A DNA stretch of 10,763 nt. It comes from an uncultured Selenomonadaceae bacterium. Its GTDB lineage: Bacteria > Bacillota > Negativicutes > Selenomonadales > Selenomonadaceae. Of the stretch, positions 1-5,977 are shown piece after piece. How positions within the stretch are numbered: the first letter of the stretch is position 1; each line of letters starts with the position of its first letter. Location: NCBI GenBank assembly GCA_945637225.1, contig CALZDE010000050.1, forward strand, positions 1 through 10,763, read 5' to 3'. The translations under genes and the position numbers were made by a program. The notes under the pieces were generated by a model. The model was not told the origin of the DNA, made no database searches, and saw only the letters and a program-made list of their open reading frames with translations.

Positions 1-2201
1 GCATGAATTTTCTTTTCTATATGCTCCATTACAGCACGGGCAATACTCATACCATCAAAGGTACTTGTGCCTCTGCCTATTTCATCAAGAATTACTAAAC
101 TGTCTCTTGTAGCATACTTTAAAATCTGTGCTACTTCATTCATTTCTACCATAAAGGTACTCTGACCGCTGGCTAAATCATCACTGGCACCTATTCTTGT
201 GAAAATTCTGTCAACAGGTGAAATAACAGCTTCCCTTGCTGGTACAAAACATCCTGTCTGTGCCATTAAAACTATTAGTGCAGTCTGACGCATATATGTT
301 GATTTACCTGCCATATTAGGACCAGTAATCAGCATAATTTCATTTTCATTATGATTTAAAAGAGTGTTGTTCGGTACAAACATTTCTCTGGTAAGAAGTC
401 TTTCTACCAAAGGATGTCTGCCGTCCTTTATATCAATCTGTCCATTAGCCGCAATCCAAGGTCTTACATAATTATAGCGTGAAGCCGCTTCAGCAAAACC
501 TGTCAAAACGTCAATTACTGCTAATTCCCTTGCTGTTGCCTGAATTTCTGAAAGTCTTGCTTTTACCTTTTCACGTATTTCCATGAAAAGATTATATTCA
601 AGGCTGACAATTTTTTCTTCGGCGCCGAGAATTTTTGTTTCAAACTGCTTTAATTCATCGGTAATATAACGCTCTGCATTCGCTAAAGTCTGCTTTCTGA
701 CATAATGAGCAGGTACCATATCAGTACCGCTGTTTCTTACCTCAATGTAATAGCCAAATACCTTATTATAGCCAATCTTCAAGGAACGGATACCTGTAGT
801 TTCCTTTTCCTTTTCCTCCATTTCCTGCAACAGCTTTTTACTGTCACGGGAAATAGTACGGTATTCATCCAAATCCTGATTATAGCCATCCTTAATAATA
901 CCGCCATCACGAATGGTAAGTCCAGGATTTTCATCAATAGATTTTTCCAATAAATCAACTAAATCCTGATATATGTTAATGTTATTCTGACATTTATTTA
1001 ATAAATCAGATTTTACGTTATTTAAAATACTTTTTACCTCTGGCAACGCCCTTAATGAACATTTTAACGCCAGCATATCACGGGCATTCGCAGAACCTAC
1101 TTCAATACGTGTCAAAAGTCTTTCAAAATCATATATTTCATGCAATTTAGTCTGTAATTCTTCACGTAAAGCAAAGGTATTTACTAATTCCTCTACTGCA
1201 TCCTGACGTTCAATAATCAGCTTTTCCTGCACTAAAGGAGATTCCAGCCATTTCTTTAAAAGTCTGGTACCCATAGCTGTTTCAGTAAAATCAAGAACAG
1301 AAATAAGGGTATCCTTCCTGCCACCATCACGAAGATTTCTTGTTATTTCAAGATTACGCAGGGTATATGTATCTAAAACCAATTTCTCCGCTACGTCAAG
1401 ACGGTTCAAAGAAGAAATATGGCTTAAATCTGTTTTTACAGTTTCATGTAAATAACCTAATAAATTAGCTACTGCAATTTCTGCAATTTCCCCATCAGGA
1501 CGATTCTTGCTGTCAAAATGCTGAATGATAATATCCTGTACATTCTCTATAGAATCTGGCAATTTAGTAATAGAACAGTTTCCCAAACGTAAATCAAGAA
1601 ATTCCTTTAATTTCTTGTCGAGATTAGCAGAAAGATTACCTAAAATTAAGAGCTCAGGCATCATGATACGATAGAGTTCATCCAATAAAAGCTGTACCGC
1701 ATCCTCACCACGATAAATACCATAGAAGCATTCACCAGTAGAAATATCCGCACCAGCCAATACAAGACCTGTATCGTTAAAATCTGCATTATTACCTGCC
1801 TCATAAAGAAGCGCAATATAATTATTCTGTGCAGACTTCAAAGCATTTTCGGAGAGAATTGTACCGGGAGTTACAACCTTAATAACCTTTCTTTCTGTCA
1901 GTCCCTTAGCCTTCGGATCACCAATCTGTTCGGCAATAGCTACCTTGTATCCTTTAGCCACCAATTTTGTCAAATATGGCTCATATGCATGATAAGGAAT
2001 ACCGCACATCGGGTTTTTATCTGTATCACCATGACGGCTTGTAAGGGTAAGATTTAATTCTCTAGCGGCAGTAACTGCATCCTCAAAAAACATTTCATAA
2101 AAATCGCCTAAACGGAAAAAGAGAATAGCATCAGGATATTCCTTTTTAGCCGCCATATACTGCTGCTGCATAGGGGTTAATTCATTGGCATCCTTTTTCA
2201 T
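1..2201 (-). CDS. mutS: DNA mismatch repair protein MutS (partial, C-terminus beyond the window)
   Basis: MutS recognises mispaired bases and small loops in newly replicated DNA and, as an ATP-driven clamp, recruits MutL. I translated the minus strand directly: 733 codons are present and the frame is open to the left edge. The start ATG (2201-2199) opens MKKDANELTPMQQQYMAAKK. The mismatch-wedge motif Phe-X-Glu is at residues 34-36 (GDFYEMF). The Walker A loop GPNMAGKST is at residues 627-635 (about 297-323) and the Walker B/signature segment LDEIGRGTSTFDG surrounds D706-E707 (about 81-86). Judged from the usual length of the family (about 850-880 residues), roughly 130 C-terminal residues, including the ATPase tail and dimerisation helix-turn-helix, lie outside. 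The start overlaps the miaB stop as ATGA, so translation is probably coupled and no separate promoter is needed. I see no frameshift or missing catalytic residue in the visible part. Certain at family level. Confidence 0.97.
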   Translation of the reverse strand, partial: MKKDANELTPMQQQYMAAKKEYPDAILFFRLGDFYEMFFEDAVTAARELNLTLTSRHGDTDKNPMCGIPYHAYEPYLTKLVAKGYKVAIAEQIGDPKAKGLTERKVIKVVTPGTILSENALKSAQNNYIALLYEAGNNADFNDTGLVLAGADISTGECFYGIYRGEDAVQLLLDELYRIMMPELLILGNLSANLDKKLKEFLDLRLGNCSITKLPDSIENVQDIIIQHFDSKNRPDGEIAEIAVANLLGYLHETVKTDLSHISSLNRLDVAEKLVLDTYTLRNLEITRNLRDGGRKDTLISVLDFTETAMGTRLLKKWLESPLVQEKLIIERQDAVEELVNTFALREELQTKLHEIYDFERLLTRIEVGSANARDMLALKCSLRALPEVKSILNNVKSDLLNKCQNNINIYQDLVDLLEKSIDENPGLTIRDGGIIKDGYNQDLDEYRTISRDSKKLLQEMEEKEKETTGIRSLKIGYNKVFGYYIEVRNSGTDMVPAHYVRKQTLANAERYITDELKQFETKILGAEEKIVSLEYNLFMEIREKVKARLSEIQATARELAVIDVLTGFAEAASRYNYVRPWIAANGQIDIKDGRHPLVERLLTREMFVPNNTLLNHNENEIMLITGPNMAGKSTYMRQTALIVLMAQTGCFVPAREAVISPVDRIFTRIGASDDLASGQSTFMVEMNEVAQILKYATRDSLVILDEIGRGTSTFDGMSIARAVMEHIEKKIH

Positions 2202-3523
2202 ACACGTTCACCCTTTAAAACCCATGTCTGTGGCTGAGTGATCCTAACATTTATCAAATCGCCAATCTTTTCCTCGCCATGATTCCACAAAACTAACTTA
2301 TTGGAGCTTGTTCTGCCACTCCATACTGCTTCATTGTTCTGACTAGGACCTTCTACCATGACTTCCATGATTTTTCCTTCTAAGCTCTGATTAATTTCAA
2401 GACTGATTTTATTCTGCAGTTCCATCAAACGGTTTAAACGCTGGTGCTTGCATTCATCATCAATCTGGTCAGGCATTTCTGCCGCTGGAGTACCGGAACG
2501 CTTGGAATAAATAAATGTATATGCCGCATCATAACGAATTTCTGCAATAAACTCCATTAACTGCTGGAAATCTTCCTCCGTTTCTCCTGGGAAGCCAACA
2601 ATTAAATCTGTAGTCAGACTGCAATCCGGTATTGCTTCTCTGATTTTACGTACAGTCTCCTTGTACTTAGCTACGGTATAAACTCTGTTCATGCGCTTCA
2701 GCATATTGTCACTGCCATACTGAACTGGCAAATGGAAATGAGTGCAGATATGCTTACTGTTTTTGATTACTTCAATGACCTCATCGCTTAAATCCTTTGG
2801 GTGAGAAGTCATATAACGCACACGCTCAATTCCCTCAATATCATCTACCATAGCCAAAAGCTCTGCAAAGGTAGCCTTCTTGTGGTCCTTGCCATAGGAA
2901 TTTACATTCTGACCTAACAGAGTAACCTCCTTGAAGCCCTGCGCTACTACTTCCTTTATCTCAGCAATAATATCCTCTGGCAGACGGCTGCGTTCACGTC
3001 CGCGGACATAAGGAACTATACAGTAGGTGCAGAAATTATTACAGCCGTACATGATAGGAATCCATGCAGAAAGTGCGGTTTTGCGGTTGATTGCCATATC
3101 CTCTGGCATTTCAGCTTCATTGATAGCAGTATCTACTATATGACGTGCTTCTTCATTTTCTAATGCCTGAACGGTAGCCACTACCTGCTGAATTTTATTA
3201 GTACCCAATACAAAATCAATATGCGGAGCACGCTTAATGAGCTTTTCGCCTTCCTTCTGTGCCATACAGCCAGTGATACCCAGAATAAGATTAGGATTCT
3301 GACGCTTCAAGCCCTTGATTTCACCAATCTTGCCATATACCTTATCCTCTGCAGTCTCACGTACAGCACAGGTATTTATCATAATGAGGTCCGCCTCATT
3401 CATATCCTCAGTTTCTTCATAACCGATACGAGCCAATTCACCAGTCATGCGTTCTGCATCACTGAAATTCATCTGACAGCCATACGTCAGCATTTTAACC
3501 TTTTTCTTCTTTATATCACTCAT
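2198..3523 (-). CDS. miaB: tRNA-2-methylthio-N6-dimethylallyladenosine synthase MiaB
   Basis: MiaB is a radical-SAM methylthiotransferase that converts i6A37 to ms2i6A37 in tRNAs reading UNN codons, improving codon-anticodon pairing and frame maintenance. The 441-residue product has the full architecture. The N-terminal UPF0004 domain carries the three auxiliary-cluster cysteines C16 (YGCQMN), C52 (NTCAVRE) and C86 (TGCMAQ). The radical-SAM domain has the CxxxCxxC motif at C161, C165 and C168 (GCNNFCTYC). A C-terminal TRAM domain covers roughly the last 65 residues. MiaB, rather than the relatives MtaB or RimO, fits the NTCAVRETAE segment, the motif spacing and the mutS linkage. The start ATG has AAGGAG-type Shine-Dalgarno pairing about 12 nt upstream (3536-3542), slightly long. 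It is the first gene of a miaB-mutS unit; its stop overlaps the mutS start by 4 bp. Confidence 0.96.
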   Translation of the reverse strand: MSDIKKKKVKMLTYGCQMNFSDAERMTGELARIGYEETEDMNEADLIMINTCAVRETAEDKVYGKIGEIKGLKRQNPNLILGITGCMAQKEGEKLIKRAPHIDFVLGTNKIQQVVATVQALENEEARHIVDTAINEAEMPEDMAINRKTALSAWIPIMYGCNNFCTYCIVPYVRGRERSRLPEDIIAEIKEVVAQGFKEVTLLGQNVNSYGKDHKKATFAELLAMVDDIEGIERVRYMTSHPKDLSDEVIEVIKNSKHICTHFHLPVQYGSDNMLKRMNRVYTVAKYKETVRKIREAIPDCSLTTDLIVGFPGETEEDFQQLMEFIAEIRYDAAYTFIYSKRSGTPAAEMPDQIDDECKHQRLNRLMELQNKISLEINQSLEGKIMEVMVEGPSQNNEAVWSGRTSSNKLVLWNHGEEKIGDLINVRITQPQTWVLKGERV

Positions 3524-3560
3524 CGAGTCCAGACGCTCCTTTAAATTAATTTAACATCTA

Positions 3561-3589
3561 ATTTTACCAAAAAAATAAGAATTATGCAA
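3561..3589 (-). promoter_or_regulatory. Putative sigma-A promoter of miaB-mutS
   Basis: On the minus strand a TTGCAT box (3589-3584) and a TAAAAT box (3566-3561) are separated by exactly 17 bp. They lie between the upstream rpsU terminator and the miaB Shine-Dalgarno, with a predicted transcript start near 3554. The -10 matches 5 of 6 consensus bases, the -35 only 3 of 6, so moderate strength is inferred. Confidence 0.55.
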
Positions 3590-3597
3590 TATATACG

Positions 3598-3629
3598 AAA
3601 AAACCGTAGCACTGAAAACAATGCTACGG
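3598..3629 (-). terminator. Rho-independent terminator downstream of rpsU
   Basis: A perfect 8 bp stem, CCGTAGCA (3604-3611) with TGCTACGG (3622-3629) and a 10 nt loop, is followed on the minus strand by six T residues (3603-3598). It ends the rpsU transcript and isolates it from miaB. On the plus strand there is no comparable T tract, so it acts in one direction. Confidence 0.9.
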
Positions 3630-3680
3630 CGTTATTTCAATCTTTAGCTTGAAGCGGTGCAATCACCTAGGGTTCACCAA

Positions 3681-3863
3681 TTAAGCTCTGAACTTGCGCT
3701 TACGGGCAGCCTCAGACTTCTTCTTGCGGCGAACACTTGGCTTCTCATAATGCTCACGCTTTCTAACCTCTGCTAAGGTACCAGCCTTCTGGCAGGTTCT
3801 CTTAAATCTACGGAGAGCGCTATCGATAGTTTCGTTCTTGCCAACCTTAATCTCGTTTGCCAT
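3681..3863 (-). CDS. rpsU: 30S ribosomal protein S21
   Basis: S21 is a small basic protein of the 30S subunit platform, close to the 3' end of 16S rRNA, and helps in mRNA selection during initiation. The 60-residue product starts MANEIKVGKNETIDSALRRF and has the family pattern of an N-terminal beta segment, then KRTCQKAG, the EVRKREHYEKPSVRRKKK helix and a very basic tail (AARKRKFRA). The length is normal for Bacillota. The ATG is preceded by an exceptionally G-rich Shine-Dalgarno, GGAG followed by a run of G (3880-3871), 7 nt away. It is transcribed alone, from a consensus promoter at 3923-3952 to the terminator at 3598-3629. hinT lies directly upstream, a common linkage in Bacillota. High codon bias and strong signals suggest abundant expression. 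Confidence 0.97.
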   Translation of the reverse strand: MANEIKVGKNETIDSALRRFKRTCQKAGTLAEVRKREHYEKPSVRRKKKSEAARKRKFRA

Positions 3864-3870
3864 CTATTTT

Positions 3871-3895
3871 CCCCCCCTCCAAGTATCTTTGGGAG
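3871..3895 (-). promoter_or_regulatory. rpsU ribosome-binding site within a possible sequestering hairpin
   Basis: In the mRNA, CTCC (3895-3892) can pair with the GGAG of the Shine-Dalgarno (3880-3877). The stem is continued by AAG/CTT pairing (3889-3887 with 3883-3881) around a 3 nt loop, with two unpaired bases at 3890-3891. This would partly mask the ribosome-binding site, although the following run of G stays free. The pairing is visible in the sequence; a regulatory role is inference. Confidence 0.35.
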
Positions 3896-3922
3896 TGTTG
3901 TTCTACACAACTACACCATGAT

Positions 3923-3952
3923 ATTATACACGAAAAAGCATATGCCTGTCAA
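3923..3952 (-). promoter_or_regulatory. Consensus sigma-A promoter of rpsU
   Basis: A perfect TTGACA (3952-3947) and a perfect TATAAT (3928-3923), 18 bp apart, lie on the minus strand. The predicted start of transcription is near 3916, giving a leader of about 53 nt before the rpsU ATG. This is the closest match to consensus in the window and suits a highly expressed ribosomal gene. Confidence 0.85.
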
Positions 3953-3960
3953 CATAAATT

Positions 3961-3981
3961 TAAAAAAATCTTAGATTTTTT
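3961..3981 (-). terminator. Weak AT-rich terminator-like hairpin downstream of hinT
   Basis: An 8 bp stem AAAAAATC/GATTTTTT (3981-3974 with 3970-3963) with a 3 nt loop follows the hinT stop and precedes the rpsU -35 box. The descending arm ends in a run of T. The stem is almost all A-T pairs, so termination may be leaky and some hinT transcripts may continue into rpsU. Confidence 0.4.
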
Positions 3982-4008
3982 ACTTTTTCCTGCATTAAGC
4001 AAAATTTA

Positions 4009-4356
4009 TCAGCCTGGAGGCCACTGCATGGAACGACCGCCAAGTAAGTGGAAATGAAGATGACCAACGGTCTGACCACCATCAGCACCAGTGTTTGCTA
4101 CAACACGGAAGCCCTTTTCATCTACACCTAAATCCTTTGCCAGCTTAGGAAGTACCTCACAGAACAGATGGCCCATCAGTTCCTTCTGCTCAGCTCCCAG
4201 CTCAGCCACGCTCTGAACATGAGTCTTAGGAATTACCAGTACATGGACAGGTGCCTGAGGCTCTAAGTCCTTGAAGGCAATTACCTGCTCGTCCTCATAT
4301 ACTACAGTAGAGGGAATTTCCTTGTTTGCAATTTTACAAAAAATACAATCTGCCAC
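4009..4356 (-). CDS. hinT: HIT-family purine nucleoside phosphoramidase (HinT-like)
   Basis: HinT-type proteins are cytosolic homodimers that hydrolyse AMP-lysine and other adenosine phosphoramidates; the physiological substrate in bacteria is uncertain. The 115-residue product is the normal length. It opens with the DCIFCKIA segment typical of the group (C4 and C7), has the PVHVLVIPKTH strand in the middle, and carries the histidine triad GHLHFHLLGG with H99, H101 and H103 near the C-terminus, followed by the common ending SMQWPPG. The start codon is GTG (4356-4354), supported by GGAGG 8 nt upstream (4365-4369). It sits between hemW and rpsU with its own extended -10 promoter and a weak terminator. 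Family assignment is firm; the exact substrate is not. Confidence 0.93.
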   Translation of the reverse strand: MADCIFCKIANKEIPSTVVYEDEQVIAFKDLEPQAPVHVLVIPKTHVQSVAELGAEQKELMGHLFCEVLPKLAKDLGVDEKGFRVVANTGADGGQTVGHLHFHLLGGRSMQWPPG

Positions 4357-4418
4357 AATCTACACCTCCCTCTGCACATTACACTAGCATTTGTGTCCAA
4401 TAATTAGTCACAAAAAAT

Positions 4419-4427
4419 ATTATACCA
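4419..4427 (-). promoter_or_regulatory. Extended -10 promoter of hinT
   Basis: The minus strand shows TGG directly before a perfect TATAAT (4424-4419), i.e. an extended -10 element. No good -35 box lies 16-18 bp upstream, where the hemW terminator region sits. The predicted start near 4412 gives a leader of roughly 55 nt to the GTG start. Confidence 0.6.
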
Positions 4428-4436
4428 CATACAGAT

Positions 4437-4458
4437 AAAAAAGAAAAGTACTTTTTCT
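4437..4458 (-). terminator. Probable terminator downstream of hemW
   Basis: On the minus strand AGAAAA (4458-4453) pairs with TTTTCT (4447-4442) around a 5 nt loop and runs into a T tract (to 4437). It lies 18 bp beyond the hemW stop. The stem is A-T rich and therefore modest in strength. Confidence 0.5.
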
Positions 4459-4475
4459 AAAAATACTCGTGCTAT

Positions 4476-5621
4476 TTACAATAAAAATTCCTGAAATACT
4501 TGATTTCCGTACTTCATTCCTAATTTTGTCAGGCAAACACCATCCGTATTATCTTCAAGCAGACCTTTTTTTATTAACGCTTCGATAACCTTACCATATA
4601 CGTTATCTAATGACTTTCCAAAAACCTCTGCAAAACGCTTTCTGTTTATGCCTGCCACAGTCCGAAGTGCCAAAAAGCAGAATTCCTCCATATGCTCCTT
4701 TTCAGTAAGCAGTTCCTCTACTTCCCAAAGCTTATCGCCTTTTTCTGCCCTGCTGACATACTCTCTGATATCCACAGGATTATAATACCTCTGCCCCTGC
4801 CAGTATGCGTGTGCACCAGCACCTAGGCCAATGTAGGGAATATCCTGCCAGTAGGAAAGATTATGTTTGCTTTCATATCCATTTTTAGCATAATTAGAAA
4901 TTTCATACCTCTGAAATCCATTTTGCGGTAACATTTCATTGAGGTAATCATACATGGCTTCGGAAACCTCTTCACTTGGAAGCTCTAACCGCCCCTGCTC
5001 CGCTAATTTTCCAAAAACTGTCCCTTCTTCTACCTGCAAGCCATAAATGGAAATATGCTTCACAGGAAGCCCCATAGCTTTTTCCACATTTTTCTGAAAA
5101 TCCGCCATTGTCTGCTTAGGCAAGCCATAAATAAGGTCGATACTGATATTTTCAAATCCTGCCCTTATCGCCAATTCTACGGCTTCCACTGCCTCTTTGC
5201 CGCTGTGTATTCTGCCAATCCTCTTTAACGCTTCATCATCAAAGGTCTGCACGCCTATACTCAGCCGATTTACACCATATTTTCTGAGCAAACGCAATTT
5301 TTCTAAATCAACCGTACCTGGATTAGCTTCTATAGTAAATTCGGGAATTTCTATAGAAATTTTACCTATGCGACATAAAACCTTTTCCAAAAGCTCCTCA
5401 GACAAGGCAGTGGGAGTACCACCACCGATATAAACGGTAGATGGTGCCCCCAGCTTTTCTTCCTCTATTTTCTTGTGCCATTTTTCAATTTCCCCGCAGA
5501 TAGTCTCTACATATGGCTTCATCAGCTTTTCCCTGCCCCCAGCCATAGCTACGGAAGGAAAATCACAGTAGAAACATTTCTGTCTGCAAAAGGGAATATG
5601 AATGTATAAACCGTATCTCAT
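4476..5621 (-). CDS. hemW: Radical-SAM heme chaperone HemW (coproporphyrinogen III oxidase-like)
   Basis: HemW proteins bind heme and an iron-sulfur cluster and are thought to deliver heme to membrane respiratory enzymes; they were long annotated as oxygen-independent coproporphyrinogen oxidase but resemble HemN only in part. From the chosen ATG (5621-5619) the product is 381 residues, the usual family length. The fourth residue begins GLYIHIPFC, followed by the radical-SAM cysteines C12, C16 and C19 (CRQKCFYCDF). The SAM-binding VYIGGGTPTAL, the GVNRLSIGVQTF strand, the DLIYGLPKQT motif and the HISIYGLQVEEGT segment follow. The C-terminal HemW domain includes NLSYWQDIPYIGLGAGAHAY. The frame is open a further 51 codons upstream, but that stretch overlaps the chemotaxis remnant in another frame and lacks family similarity. 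The Shine-Dalgarno is weak (AGGA about 12 nt upstream). lepA next to hemW is a classical Bacillota order. Confidence 0.93.
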   Translation of the reverse strand: MRYGLYIHIPFCRQKCFYCDFPSVAMAGGREKLMKPYVETICGEIEKWHKKIEEEKLGAPSTVYIGGGTPTALSEELLEKVLCRIGKISIEIPEFTIEANPGTVDLEKLRLLRKYGVNRLSIGVQTFDDEALKRIGRIHSGKEAVEAVELAIRAGFENISIDLIYGLPKQTMADFQKNVEKAMGLPVKHISIYGLQVEEGTVFGKLAEQGRLELPSEEVSEAMYDYLNEMLPQNGFQRYEISNYAKNGYESKHNLSYWQDIPYIGLGAGAHAYWQGQRYYNPVDIREYVSRAEKGDKLWEVEELLTEKEHMEEFCFLALRTVAGINRKRFAEVFGKSLDNVYGKVIEALIKKGLLEDNTDGVCLTKLGMKYGNQVFQEFLL

Positions 5622-5628
5622 TATCTTA

Positions 5629-5871
5629 TTATATCCTGAATTTAGCCACTGCCTCCTGCAAAAGCTCTGTGCTGGCTGCGGCATTGAGGGCGAGAATATT
5701 CGTCTGGAAAGCAATTTCATCAATAGTCTTAATGATTTTGGCAATATTTTTAGAGGAATCGCTGATATCGCCAATCGCTTTTACCAAATCCCCCATATGA
5801 TTATTCATCATTACTGTCAATGTACATACAATCCCCCTACTATCCCCAAATAAATTAGTTGATACATACAT
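5629..5871 (-). pseudogene. Remnant of a methyl-accepting chemotaxis protein, internally deleted
   Basis: This 80-codon frame contains part of the signalling hairpin of a methyl-accepting chemotaxis receptor. From about residue 24 it reads as receptor helix (HMGDLVKAIGDISDSSKNIA, then IIKTI). It continues into the nearly invariant tip region DEIAFQTNILALNAA (residues 51-65). There, where receptors continue with VEAARAGE and a long descending helix, it jumps to STELLQEAVAKFRI and a stop, which looks like a natural receptor C-terminus. So roughly 100 or more codons are missing at about 5674-5682, although the frame is kept. The first 20 residues resemble nothing. The sensor domain, membrane segments and HAMP domain are absent. 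There is no good Shine-Dalgarno at the first ATG. A working receptor is excluded; a translated short coiled-coil peptide is possible but unlikely. It lies between the lepA terminator and hemW, ending 7 bp before the hemW ATG. Confidence 0.8.
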
Positions 5872-5900
5872 ATTCTACATTTTTTTATAAATTCCTGCAA
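5872..5900 (-). promoter_or_regulatory. Candidate promoter for the hemW transcript
   Basis: TTGCAG (5900-5895) and TAGAAT (5877-5872) are 17 bp apart on the minus strand, just after the lepA terminator. The start would be near 5865, giving hemW a leader of about 245 nt that includes the chemotaxis remnant. The -10 is good and the -35 is poor. Confidence 0.45.
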
Positions 5901-5930
5901 AAATAATATATTTATTAGGAAATTACTCCT

Positions 5931-5969
5931 AAAAAAAGAAGATATAATGACAAAATCACTATACCTTCT
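5931..5969 (-). terminator. Rho-independent terminator of lepA
   Basis: On the minus strand a 14 bp stem (5969-5956 with 5950-5937) containing two G-U pairs closes a 5 nt loop and is followed by six T residues (5936-5931). It begins 8 bp after the lepA stop codon. The opposite strand lacks a T tract, so it serves lepA. Confidence 0.85.
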
Positions 5970-5977
5970 AAAATATT

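Noticed and set aside
5622..5774. Upstream extension of hemW by 51 codons
   Set aside because: The extension has no HemW similarity, lies in a different frame over the chemotaxis remnant, and the ATG at 5621 gives the family-typical N-terminus and length.
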